From NCBI RefSeq assembly GCF_002890915.1, contig NZ_POUT01000020.1, forward strand, positions 1 to 51,628: 51,628 nt of DNA. Reading direction: 5' to 3'. Source of the stretch: Stutzerimonas stutzeri. Lineage in GTDB: Bacteria; Pseudomonadota; Gammaproteobacteria; Pseudomonadales; Pseudomonadaceae. This document shows, in pieces, positions 24,981-33,058 of the stretch (position 1 is its first letter; every line of letters begins with the position of its first letter). The notes beneath the pieces were generated by a model that was not told where the DNA came from, made no database searches, and saw only the letters and a list, made by a program, of their open reading frames with translations. Both the position numbers and the translations under genes were made by a program.

Positions 24981-25742
24981 ATGATGGATAGTATCTGGCT
25001 GGTACTCGGCCTGGCGCTGTTGCCCGCCTTAGGCAATTTTAGTGGTGGGCTCGCTGCGGAGGCCTCCCGAACTACCGGGCGCCGTCTCAATTACGCCCTT
25101 CACGGCGCTGCCGGCCTCGTCATTGCGGTGGTGGCGGTTGAAATCATGCCGCGCGTGCTAGAGAACCTCTCAGCCTGGGTAATCGCCCTCGCTTTCGCGC
25201 TGGGCGGCATTGCTTACGTAGGTATCGAGAAGCTCGTTGAGAGTCTCCAGAAGCGACAAGGCCAGCAGGGAGAAGGCGGTCAGACGAGTGTCTGGATGAT
25301 CTATATCGCCGTATCCATCGACCTGTTCAGCGATGGCCTCCTGATCGGGGCGGGGTCGGCGGTCTCACCGTCGGTCGCGATAATCCTGGCGGCGGGTCAG
25401 GTTCTCGCCGATGTTCCTGAGGGCTTTGCGACGATCGCCACCATGAAAGATAAAGGAATCCCTCGTAGCAAGCGGATACTGCTCTCTGCTTCCTTCGCGA
25501 TTCCTGTGCTCTCGGCAGCCGTCTTTGCTTACTTCGTACTCAGGAACCAGCCGGAGGCATTTAAGCTAGCGGCACTGACGTTCACGGCAGGCCTTCTCAC
25601 GGTCGCTGCCATCGAAGATATGGTCTCCGAGGCTCACGAGAGCGGTGACGATACGCACATCTCACCGCTGGCTTTCATAGGCGGCTTCGTCCTGTTCGTT
25701 CTGGTATCAGCGGGCTTGGAAGGGGTGGTATCGCAAAGCTAA
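24981..25742 (+). CDS. ZIP-family metal transporter
   Basis: A 253-residue polytopic protein with about eight helices. The central metal-path segments read IDLFSDGLLIGAG and GQVLADVPEGFATIATM, equivalent to the HSxPEG-type ZIP motifs, with D and E ligands. A cytoplasmic loop lies around KRQGQQGEGG. ZIP proteins usually bring divalent metal into the cytoplasm, so its pairing with an exporter is notable; some bacterial members can work in either direction. Two in-frame ATGs (24,981 and 24,984) follow AAGGAAGGAAG. It is 142 bases downstream of the CDF gene. Confidence 0.82.
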   Translation: MMDSIWLVLGLALLPALGNFSGGLAAEASRTTGRRLNYALHGAAGLVIAVVAVEIMPRVLENLSAWVIALAFALGGIAYVGIEKLVESLQKRQGQQGEGGQTSVWMIYIAVSIDLFSDGLLIGAGSAVSPSVAIILAAGQVLADVPEGFATIATMKDKGIPRSKRILLSASFAIPVLSAAVFAYFVLRNQPEAFKLAALTFTAGLLTVAAIEDMVSEAHESGDDTHISPLAFIGGFVLFVLVSAGLEGVVSQS

Positions 25743-25898
25743 CGTACTGCTCCCCAACACAGCCACTGTCGTGCTGGCCGAATACGAAGCAGCTCCCAGC
25801 TTACGGCGCACCTAGTCGAGTCCAGAAACATTCACTTTGCCACCCTGGCCAGCCGGCCGAATGAATTGACGCAGCTTGATTAAGCGGAGCAAGAAAGC

Positions 25899-27476
25899 AT
25901 GAGCCACAGGGTTGATCCTGGATTCGGAGGCGAGAGAGCATTGGGTGATAAGTGCGCGCTACCCTCTAGCCTATACACGGGCGTGCGCTATAAGCCGCTT
26001 CTGACAGGGGGGATGGCTCTACTTGCTGGAGGCGCCATGCCGCTTGCCTTTGCCCCTGTGGGCTGGGCATGGCTTGCGGTGATCGCTCTGGCAACATTTT
26101 TTGTCCTGACCGCGCAGTCTTCAAGGCGTCAGGCGCTGTGGTCGGCCTACCTCTTTGGCCTTGGCTACTTCGGCGTGGGTGTCTCCTGGGTCTTTATCAG
26201 CATTAGCCAGTACGGCAATGGCCCCGTGGTGGCGGTGTTAGTCACGGCGGCCTTTGTCTCGCTGCTCGCCCTCTTTCCATGGGGCGTCGCGTACCTCGTG
26301 CGCTGCCTGCGCCCTGAGATGGATGCAATGGCACTCTGGCTAGGGCTACCTGCGGCATGGGTGCTGAGTGAATGGATGCGCACCTGGTTCTTGACCGGCT
26401 TTCCCTGGCTCTTCATTGGCTACAGCCAGACCGACACCACACTTGCCACTATCGCTCCCGTCTTTGGCGTGCTTGGCGTGAGTTTACTGGTGGCACTTCT
26501 CGCTGGCGGGCTTGCCTGGGTTGTCCAGGGGCCAAGCCTGCGCCGTGCTGCGGTAGTCGGTGCCGTGTTAGTCGCTACCCTCGCCGGCTTGCAACTGCTG
26601 GATCGTGAATGGACGCAGCCAGCCGCTGACCCGATCGATGTCGTCCTCTTGCAAGGAAACATCGCGCAAGACAAGAAATGGGACCCGAGATACCGGGACA
26701 TCACACTTGAGCGCTATCAGGCGCTTACCGCGCAGCATCTCGGAGCCGATATCGTGATCTGGCCAGAAGCGGCAATCCCGATGTGGCATGACCAGGCCAA
26801 AGCATATCTTGCTGAGCTTGAGGCGTTAGCCGATCAGGCAGGCACATCGTTAATGATTGGCGTCCCGGTACGCGAGGCGGAGGGCCGTACCTACAACGCC
26901 GTGGTAAGCCTCTCCGATCCCTCAGGCTTCTACTACAAACGCCACCTGGTGCCCTTCGGTGAATATGTTCCGTTTCGGGATCTTTTGGGGTCGGCCCTCG
27001 ACGTGCTCGGGGCGCCCATGTCCGACTTCACACCGGGACGGGAAGCGCACGTCCTGAATGCAGCAGGGGTGCCCGTAGGGGCACTCATCTGCTACGAGGC
27101 GGTCTTTGGTGCCGAAGTCACTGAGCTTCTGCCCGAAGCGCAGTTACTGGTGAATGTCAGCAACGATGCCTGGTTCGGCAGCTCGCTCGGCCCCCTCCAG
27201 CATTTCCAGATGGCACGCATGCGTGCCATCGAAACCGGACGTGACCTTCTTCGAGCCACGAACACCGGTATCACAGCAGCCATCAATCATGAGGGCAAAG
27301 TGCTCAAGCGTGCTCCGCAGTTCGAAGTGGCCACCCTCAGCGCCGAAGTGACACCGCGAACTGGCGCGCCCCCTTATGTGCGCTGGCGGGATTGGCCTGT
27401 TCTTGGCCTGACCGCACTCGGACTCGGCCTGCTCCTGCTCCGTCGAATTCGTCGGCATCATCGGTTGGGTACATGA
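25899..27476 (+). CDS. lnt: Apolipoprotein N-acyltransferase, transposon-borne
   Basis: Lnt adds the third acyl chain to lipoproteins in the inner membrane. The 525-residue protein has an N-terminal multi-helix domain (from LLTGGMALLAGGAMPLAFAP) and a C-terminal nitrilase domain with the full catalytic triad: E in WPEAAIPMW, K in YYKRHLVPFGEYVP, and C in ALICYEAVF. DAWFG and R-x-T-N-T-G-I (RATNTGITA) motifs are also present. It is therefore likely active. The first 30 residues are non-conserved; a later start is possible. A chromosomal lnt is expected elsewhere, so this is a second copy within the transposon. Confidence 0.9.
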   Translation: MSHRVDPGFGGERALGDKCALPSSLYTGVRYKPLLTGGMALLAGGAMPLAFAPVGWAWLAVIALATFFVLTAQSSRRQALWSAYLFGLGYFGVGVSWVFISISQYGNGPVVAVLVTAAFVSLLALFPWGVAYLVRCLRPEMDAMALWLGLPAAWVLSEWMRTWFLTGFPWLFIGYSQTDTTLATIAPVFGVLGVSLLVALLAGGLAWVVQGPSLRRAAVVGAVLVATLAGLQLLDREWTQPAADPIDVVLLQGNIAQDKKWDPRYRDITLERYQALTAQHLGADIVIWPEAAIPMWHDQAKAYLAELEALADQAGTSLMIGVPVREAEGRTYNAVVSLSDPSGFYYKRHLVPFGEYVPFRDLLGSALDVLGAPMSDFTPGREAHVLNAAGVPVGALICYEAVFGAEVTELLPEAQLLVNVSNDAWFGSSLGPLQHFQMARMRAIETGRDLLRATNTGITAAINHEGKVLKRAPQFEVATLSAEVTPRTGAPPYVRWRDWPVLGLTALGLGLLLLRRIRRHHRLGT

Positions 27477-27529
27477 CGCTTGTTATTTAGCAGCGAGCAA
27501 ATTCTAGATTGGGTCAGGAGGAAGGGGAT

Positions 27530-28051
27530 ATGTCTACTTATGGCAGTCGGCTCGCAGAGAAAGCCCACGAGCCGGGAAAGGCGATGCGCTGGCTGTGGCT
27601 CTCGCTCCTGTTACTGTTTGTCGATCAGGCGAGCAAGTACCTTGCCAGCACCATGCTAGCGCATGGTGAAAGCGTGCCTGCCGCACCCTTCTTCAATTGG
27701 GTCCACCGCCACAATACGGGGGCGGCCTTCAGCTTTCTCGCGGATGTCGGCGGTTGGCAGCAGCCGCTTTTCATCGGACTGGCCCTGGTTATCTCGATAT
27801 TACTGGTGTACTGGCTTTGGCGTTCACCACGCGTACTGAGTTATCGGCTCGCCCTCAGTGCGATCCTCGGCGGCGCGTTGGGCAATGTCGCAGATCGCTT
27901 GCGGTTAGGCTACGTAGAGGATTTTCTCGATTTTCACTATGCCCAGTGGCACTGGCCATCGTTCAACCTAGCGGACGTATGGATCTTCCTCGGTGTCGCC
28001 CTCTTTATTTGGGCGGAAATACGACATCAACCAGGCAGCCGCCGCCGCTGA
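27530..28051 (+). CDS. lspA: Lipoprotein signal peptidase II, transposon-borne
   Basis: LspA cleaves the signal peptide of prolipoproteins. The 173-residue protein has four helices and the aspartic protease motifs: VDQASKYL, HNTGAAFSFL, the catalytic D in GGALGNVADRL, and FNLADVWIF with the second D. ATG 27,530 lies 7 bases after AGGAGG; the upstream ATG-like start at 27,509 would precede that site. It is 53 bases after lnt, so the two are likely co-transcribed. lspA is a known passenger of ISPpu12-type elements. Confidence 0.93.
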   Translation: MSTYGSRLAEKAHEPGKAMRWLWLSLLLLFVDQASKYLASTMLAHGESVPAAPFFNWVHRHNTGAAFSFLADVGGWQQPLFIGLALVISILLVYWLWRSPRVLSYRLALSAILGGALGNVADRLRLGYVEDFLDFHYAQWHWPSFNLADVWIFLGVALFIWAEIRHQPGSRRR

Positions 28052-28152
28052 ATCGCCTAGCGTCTTCGCTATCGCATGCTTGACTTCCGGAATAGGCGCG
28101 TCCTGGGCCTTGATAAGGCGGCACGCCTTCATGAGCCAGCTGTACGTTCCTG

Positions 28153-28991
28153 ATGCACGACTGCTGCCAAGGGCTCTGCTGCATCCTAACCAATCTGGAA
28201 GAGCGCACCCTGCTGGACCTGCTACCCGGTCGTCAGCAAGAGAGGGTGACAAGACGCCTCATGAGCATGGCCAACCGCCACCAGGTCGAGATCGTCAGCA
28301 TGGACATGTGGAAGCCCTACCGCCGCGCCTTCCAGACGGTGCTGCCACAGGCCCGTATCGTGGTCGATAAGTTCCACGTCGTGCGCATGGCCAACGAGGC
28401 CTTAGAGAAGATCCGCAAAGGCCTAAGGAAGGAGTTGAAGCCCAATCAGCGCCGGACCCTCAAAGGTGACCGGAAAATCCTGCTGAAGCGCGCTCACGAC
28501 GTTTCAGACCGCGAACGGCTCATCATGGAGACCTGGACAGGAGCATTCCCCCCAGCTCTTGGCGGCTTACGAGCACAAGGAGCGCTTCTACCATATCTGG
28601 GACTGTACCAATCGGCGTGGTGCCGAACAGGCTCTCGCCACCTGGATTGACAACATCCCTCCAGGGGCAGAAGGAGGTTTGGAAGGATCTCGTCAGCGCC
28701 GTCAGTGGCTGGCGTGAAGAGATGCTGACCTACTTTGAGACCGACATCCCGATCACCAACGCTTTCACGTAGTCGATAAACCGCCTAGCCAAGGACAAAA
28801 ACCGTGATGGCCGGGGCTATTCGTTCGAGGTAATGCGAGCCCGGATGCTCTATACCACCAAGCACAAGAAGAAGGCGCCACAAGTCAAGGAATCCCCGTT
28901 TCTGGGCAGAGCCACCATGACCTACAACATGGGACTCCCCGAGCCTGAGAAGAACTTCGGTGTCGATCTATCAACCTTCTGGAAGGACTAA
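28153..28991 (+). pseudogene. ISL3-family transposase, degenerate
   Basis: Homology starts at about LTNLEERTLLDLLPGRQQER and includes VSMDMWKPYRRAFQTVLPQA and VVDKFHVVRMANEAL, the DDE-type core. The frame breaks near 28,545 (continuing as LLAAYEHKERFYHIWD) and again near 28,660. It then meets a TAG at 28,772 inside NAFT-stop-SINRLAKDKNRDG and ends at STFWKD, TAA 28,991. The N-terminal quarter is missing as well. The element can now move only with transposase supplied in trans. Confidence 0.88.
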
Positions 28992-29039
28992 GGGTTGGAT
29001 GGGGCTGGAAGGCCCATCAACCACTTAATCCGGATACCC

Positions 29040-29440
29040 GTTTTTCAAAAATTACAACTGTGATAAACGCGAAATTCCACCCCAAAAAACCAAAATTTCA
29101 ATAATTTAGCAGCCTAACATTTAGCCAAATCTTTCAAAATTACCGCCCTATTTTTCCAAACTTTTATATCAATAAAGCGATATTTCCATTTTTTGATATG
29201 CCAAATTTTTGCTTAAAATCAACGAAAAGCCTTGTCAATAGGCAAACGAAAATATTTTTTACCATTCAACTCTAAATGCCAAATAGAGTCCGACGCTAAA
29301 TTTTCAAAATCCGATTTTTTACCCGACCGTTTCGCGTTTTCCGAACGGGCCGAAAACCGTTAGGGTTCGACCCTATTTTTCTTTTGCTCTTCTTAGCGAA
29401 GCGACCATCAGCTCAGCCGAGCCACTGCACGGCAAGTTAT
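29040..29440. other. AT-rich gene-free stretch
   Basis: About 350 bases with very low GC and many T and A runs (for example CCTATTTTTCC, AATATTTTTTACC), ending with the small palindrome TAGGGTTCGACCCTA near 29,361. It is the native continuation of the DNA upstream of the gene at 22,955-23,143, before the ISL3 insertion. It could be a plasmid control or origin region, but I see no iterons. Confidence 0.4.
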
Positions 29441-29443
29441 AAA

Positions 29444-29463
29444 AAAGCCACCGAAGTGGCTTT
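29444..29463 (-). terminator. Rho-independent terminator
   Basis: AAAGCCAC-cgaa-GTGGCTTT forms an 8-bp stem with a tetraloop. Runs of A (29,441-29,446) on one side give the U-tract for the minus-strand gene ending at 29,468. Confidence 0.8.
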
Positions 29464-29467
29464 CTTA

Positions 29468-29626
29468 TCACGCTAACTCTGCGGCCTTCTCACCAAACCT
29501 GTCCCGTATGTCTTCAAACATTCGCTTGCGTCCGGCGTTTTCTTTTCCGTGGTGGAGTCCTAGCATAATGGAATTGAACACGCCAAAGGCGGCAGTACCG
29601 GCAAAGTACCCAAACCACGGATTTGA
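29468..29626 (-). pseudogene. C-terminal fragment of an unknown, probably membrane, protein
   Basis: On the minus strand the frame reads PWFGYFAGTAAFGVFNSIML, then LGLHHGKENAGRKRMFEDIR and ends EKAAELA before the terminator. The hydrophobic run suggests a membrane segment. The 5' part is lost at the 12-bp repeat at 29,624. I do not recognise the family. Confidence 0.5.
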
Positions 29627-29635
29627 TCTTGCCCA
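29624..29635 (+). repeat. 12-bp repeat TGATCTTGCCCA, copy 3
   Basis: Direct copy of 22,827-22,838, again followed by GC, five bases and TGGACAC (here the IS3 remnant at 29,641). Confidence 0.8.
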
Positions 29636-29640
29636 GCAAC

Positions 29641-29942
29641 CGTGGACACAGTTTCAAGCACTCATCCGGGCCTCGTAGGCTTGCGGGCTGATGTGCCCCA
29701 GCGTGCTATGTCGCCGCTGGCGGTTATAGTCGGTTTCGATGTATTCAAACACGGTTTCACGCATCTGGGCGCGGCTCATGAAGCGCTCGCCATGGATGCA
29801 TTCGACCTTCAGGCTGTGGAAGAAGCTCTCCGCACACGCATTGTCGTAGCAGTTGCCTTTCGCGCTCATACTGCATCGCAGCTGATGAGCGCGGATTAGA
29901 CCCTGATAAGCCGTTGAGCAGTACTGACTGCCGCGGTCGCTG
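29641..29942 (-). mobile_element. IS3-family 3'-end remnant (orfB C-terminus)
   Basis: The minus-strand frame ends at 29,654 and reads RVHSDRGSQYCSTAYQGL, KGNCYDNACAESFFHSLK and YNRQRRHSTLGHISPQAY. This includes the second D and the E of the IS3 DDE triad. The terminal repeat TGGACAC lies at 29,641. The gene is cut at 29,942, exactly where IS21 begins, so IS21 landed in or recombined at this element. Confidence 0.88.
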
Positions 29943-30048
29943 TGTACCCGCTGACCGAAAACTGACCCAGTAGAGGCTGTTCTGCTGACTGAAAACTGAC
30001 CCAGGTGTTCAACTGCTTCTGCTCAATTTTTGAGCAGGAGAACACAGG

Positions 30049-31557
30049 GTGATCAGTATGGAAATGATGGGCAAAATTCGGCGGATGTATTTCCGCGACA
30101 AGCTGTCGCTGCATGAGATAGCCAAGCGCACCGGGCTGGCGCGCAACACGATTCACAAGTGGGTCAGAGCACCTGAGGCCAAGCCGCCGGTCTACCAACG
30201 CCGCGCGATCTTTAACAAACTCAGCCCTTTTCACGCCACGCTAGAGCAGGCGCTAAAAGCCGATTCGCTGCGCCCCAAGCAACAGCGGCGCAGTGCCAAG
30301 GCGCTGTTGGCGCAAATCAAAGCCGATGGTTATGACGGTGGCTACAGCCAGCTCACCGCGTTTATCCGTGCCTGGCGAGGGGGACAGGGCAAGGCGTCGC
30401 AGGCCTTTGTGCCGCTGACCTTTGCTCTTGGCGAGGCGTTTCAGTTTGACTGGAGCGAGGAAGGCTTGCTGGTCGGCGGCATTTACCGGCGTATGCAGGT
30501 GGCACATCTGAAGCTGTGTGCCAGCCGTGCGTTCTGGCTTGTGGCGTATCCGAGCCAGGGCCATGAGATGTTATTTGACGCCCATACACGCTCGTTCGGC
30601 GCCTTGGGCGGCGTGCCGCGCCGGGGCATCTACGACAACATGAAGACCGCCGTCGACAAGGTCAATAAGGGCAAAGGCCGGGCGGTGAATGCGCGCTTTG
30701 CGGTGATGTGCGCGCATTACCTGTTCGATCCGGACTTCTGCAACGTCGCCGCTGGTTGGGAAAAGGGCATCGTTGAAAAGAACGTGCAAGACAGCCGTAG
30801 GCGTATCTGGCTAGACGCCCAGGACTGCCAGTTTCACTCCTTCGAGGAACTCAATGCCTGGCTGGGCCAGCGCTGCCGCGCGCTTTGGAACGAGCTGACG
30901 CACCCTCAATACAGCGGGCTGAGTGTAGCCGAAGTGCTGGAGTTGGAGCGCGCTGAACTGATGCCTGTGCCAGCGCCATTCGACGGTTACGTCGAGCGGC
31001 CTGCGCGGGTCTCCAGCACCTGCCTGGTCAGCGTCGGGCGCAACCGCTACTCGGTGCCGTGTGAGTACGCGGGTAAGTGGGTCAGCAGCCGTTTGTATCC
31101 GACGCGAATCGAGGTAGTGGCTGACGACGCGCTGATCGCCAGCCATGTCCGCTTGCTGGATCGCGACCAGGTCAGCTATGACTGGCAGCACTACCTCCCG
31201 CTGATCGAACGCAAGCCCGGTGCGCTGCGCAACGGCGCGCCCTTTGCTGATCTGCCGGCGCCGCTGCGTCAGCTTAAGCACGGTCTGGGGCGTCATGCCG
31301 GCGGTGACCGGATCATGGCGCAAGTTCTGGCTGCCGTACCGGTCGCCGGGCTCGATGCCGTGCTGGTAGCCGTTGAGCTGGTACTGGAGAGCGGCAGCCT
31401 GAGCGCCGAACACATCCTCAATGTCGTGGCACGGCTGACAGCATCCGAACCACCACCCAGCGTCGAAACCCACTTGTCGCTCAAGGAAGCCCCCGTCGCT
31501 AACACGGCGCGCTACGACCGCCTGCGTGGCCAGGCCGAGGGGGTCGGTCATGCGTGA
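30049..31557 (+). CDS. istA: IS21 transposase IstA
   Basis: A 502-residue DDE transposase. The N-terminal helix-turn-helix reads LSLHEIAKRTGLARNTIHKW. The catalytic core has QFDWSEE (first D), the second D in GIYDNMKT and the E in GWEKGIVEKNVQ. The C-terminal part has RPARVSSTCLVSVGRNRYSV typical of IstA. The GTG at 30,049 has AGGAG 8 bases upstream; ATG 30,058 is a possible alternative. The stop overlaps istB by 8 bases, as usual for the family. Confidence 0.95.
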   Translation: MISMEMMGKIRRMYFRDKLSLHEIAKRTGLARNTIHKWVRAPEAKPPVYQRRAIFNKLSPFHATLEQALKADSLRPKQQRRSAKALLAQIKADGYDGGYSQLTAFIRAWRGGQGKASQAFVPLTFALGEAFQFDWSEEGLLVGGIYRRMQVAHLKLCASRAFWLVAYPSQGHEMLFDAHTRSFGALGGVPRRGIYDNMKTAVDKVNKGKGRAVNARFAVMCAHYLFDPDFCNVAAGWEKGIVEKNVQDSRRRIWLDAQDCQFHSFEELNAWLGQRCRALWNELTHPQYSGLSVAEVLELERAELMPVPAPFDGYVERPARVSSTCLVSVGRNRYSVPCEYAGKWVSSRLYPTRIEVVADDALIASHVRLLDRDQVSYDWQHYLPLIERKPGALRNGAPFADLPAPLRQLKHGLGRHAGGDRIMAQVLAAVPVAGLDAVLVAVELVLESGSLSAEHILNVVARLTASEPPPSVETHLSLKEAPVANTARYDRLRGQAEGVGHA

Positions 31558-32353
31558 TTTGATGGCGGAACTCAAGGAGCTGCGCCTGCACGGCATGGCC
31601 ACGGCCTGGGCGGAGTTAACTGCACAGGGTGAGTCGAACACAGCCTCGTCCAAGTGGCTGCTCGAACACCTGCTGGAACAAGAGCACACAGATCGCGCCA
31701 TGCGCTCGGTGAGCCACCAGATGAACATGGCCAAGCTGCCGATGCACCGCGATCTGGCCGGCTTCGACTTCAGCGCCTCCAGCGCCGACGCTCGCTTGAT
31801 CAGCGAGCTGGCCAATCTGAGCTTTACCGACACCGCGCAGAACGTGGTGCTGATCGGTGGGCCAGGCACCGGTAAAACCCACCTAGCCACCGCGCTGGCC
31901 GTGTCCGGCATCACCCGGCACGGTAAGCGCGTGCGCTTCTACTCCACGGTCGATCTGGTCAATCTGCTGGAGCGCGAAAAACACGACGGCAAAGCCGGGC
32001 GGATCGCCCAGGCACTGCTGCGCATGGATCTGGTCATCCTCGACGAACTGGGTTATCTGCCGTTCAGCCAGGCTGGCGGTGCGTTGCTGTTTCACCTGCT
32101 GTCCAAGCTGTACGAACACACCAGCGTGGTGATCACCACCAACCTGAGCTTCGCCGAATGGTCGAGCGTGTTCGGCGACGCCAAGATGACCACCGCCCTG
32201 CTGGATCGGCTGACCCACCACTGCCACATCGTCGAAACCGGTAACGAGTCCTATCGCCTGCAACACAGTAGCTTGGCGGCCCAGGCCAAGATCAAATCAC
32301 GGGAGCGAAAGCGTAAGGGCGGCCAGGAACCGGAGGACGATGAGCCGTTCTGA
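31550..32353 (+). CDS. istB: IS21 helper ATPase IstB
   Basis: A 267-residue AAA+ ATPase that assists IstA in target selection. Walker A is GGPGTGKTHLATAL, Walker B is LVILDELGYLPF, and the sensor region is VVITTNLSFAEWSSVFGD. The start MRDLMAELKELRLHGM overlaps istA. Its last 431 coding bases are repeated almost exactly at 7,135-7,564. Confidence 0.96.
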   Translation: MRDLMAELKELRLHGMATAWAELTAQGESNTASSKWLLEHLLEQEHTDRAMRSVSHQMNMAKLPMHRDLAGFDFSASSADARLISELANLSFTDTAQNVVLIGGPGTGKTHLATALAVSGITRHGKRVRFYSTVDLVNLLEREKHDGKAGRIAQALLRMDLVILDELGYLPFSQAGGALLFHLLSKLYEHTSVVITTNLSFAEWSSVFGDAKMTTALLDRLTHHCHIVETGNESYRLQHSSLAAQAKIKSRERKRKGGQEPEDDEPF

Positions 32354-32547
32354 TTTCATGGCGACGACGGCCTGCTACATGGCTGCGTGTGGCAGGTCTT
32401 AAACAACTGAACTGGGCTAGCGAAGGAGTGGGGGCAACAGCAGCTGCGCTGGTAGACTTATCCACAGTTGCTGGTAACAAAATCAGCAATCCGCCCTGGG
32501 TCAAATTTCAATCGGCAGGGTGGGTCAATTTTCCATCAGCGCCAACA

Positions 32548-32876
32548 ACCGTGGTCTCACCGACCCGGTATGGGGTTGGTTTCTGGTGCACTCGATGTAC
32601 AGCATCAACGACATGATCTCAACCATGGGTAATCCCCTTGCCCGTGACATCCTGACTGGCAACAACGAGGGTGCCTTCGACGTGGTGGACATCGATTCCA
32701 CGGTCGACTGCATCATCGGTGGAATGTTGTTTCTGCTGAGGAAGATTCTCGAGGGCGGGCGCCCTGTCAGTGCTGTCGAGAGTATGGTCCAGTACATTTT
32801 GCGTGGAATGGGTGTGGCTCATGAGGAAGTCGAAAGAATCATCCATATCGACCTCAATATCCAAAATAATCAGTGA
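32548..32876 (+). pseudogene. C-terminal fragment of a probable TetR-type regulator
   Basis: The open frame continues out of the IS21 end. The native part begins about NNRGLTDPVWGWFLVHSMYS and contains an amphipathic helical stretch IGGMLFLLRKILEGGRP and VQYILRGMGVAHEEVERI, ending at TGA 32,876. The helix content and the trailing LLRxxLxxGxxxxxAxxxVxxxLRGLG-like pattern resemble TetR/AcrR ligand domains. The DNA-binding head is missing. The family call is tentative. Confidence 0.45.
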
Positions 32877-33008
32877 GCTTTGGTGGTGGTGGGCTACTTC
32901 ATGATTGGTGCCGACATAAAGATTCATCGATAAATTAAACGTTTATAGATGCTGTATAGCCGGAAGCAAATTAAGTAGTGAGAGCCTGAAATCGGTCGGG
33001 AAAACTGT

Positions 33009-33031
33009 GGCCGCCTAGTAAACAGGCGGCC
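33009..33031. terminator. Probable bidirectional terminator
   Basis: GGCCGCCT-agtaaac-AGGCGGCC is a perfect 8-bp stem followed by ATTTGCTT. It sits between the end of the plus-strand regulator fragment and the stop of the minus-strand lipoprotein gene, so it can serve both. Confidence 0.7.
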
Positions 33032-33058
33032 ATTTGCTTATGGGTAGGTACTTTCAAC

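Larger units (their letters stand above)
23198..29039. mobile_element. Complete ISL3-family transposon, ISPpu12-like, with metal and lipoprotein genes
   Basis: The left end GGGTATCCGGATT (23,198) is matched in inverse at the right end (29,027-29,039), and similarity continues inward (TGGTTGAT). Both ends are flanked by the same 8 bases GTTTTTCA (23,190-23,197 and 29,040-29,047), the target duplication size known for ISL3 elements. Size is 5,842 bp. Cargo in order: merR (minus), CDF exporter, ZIP transporter, lnt, lspA, and a broken ISL3 transposase. ISPpu12 of the TOL plasmid, as I recall it, has tnpA, lspA, a CzcD-like gene and a MerR gene; ZIP and lnt appear to be extra here. Confidence 0.92.
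29943..32547 (+). mobile_element. Complete IS21-family insertion sequence
   Basis: About 2,605 bp. The left end TGTACCCGCTGACCGAAAA and the inverse of the right end TGTTGGCGCTGATGGAAAA agree at most positions and share TGACCC just inside. Sub-terminal repeats of CTGACyGAAAACTGACCCAG occur at 29,951-29,970 and 29,985-30,004; related inverted ones lie at 32,496-32,517 and 32,519-32,540, as expected for IS21 transposase sites. The genes istA and istB are both intact. I find no matching 4-8 bp target duplication, so the flanks have probably been rearranged after insertion. Confidence 0.9.

Noticed and set aside
28005..28370. Short frames between lspA and the transposase as extra passenger genes
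   Set aside because: They are out-of-frame readings of lspA and of the degenerate ISL3 transposase, with no independent ribosome site or family resemblance.
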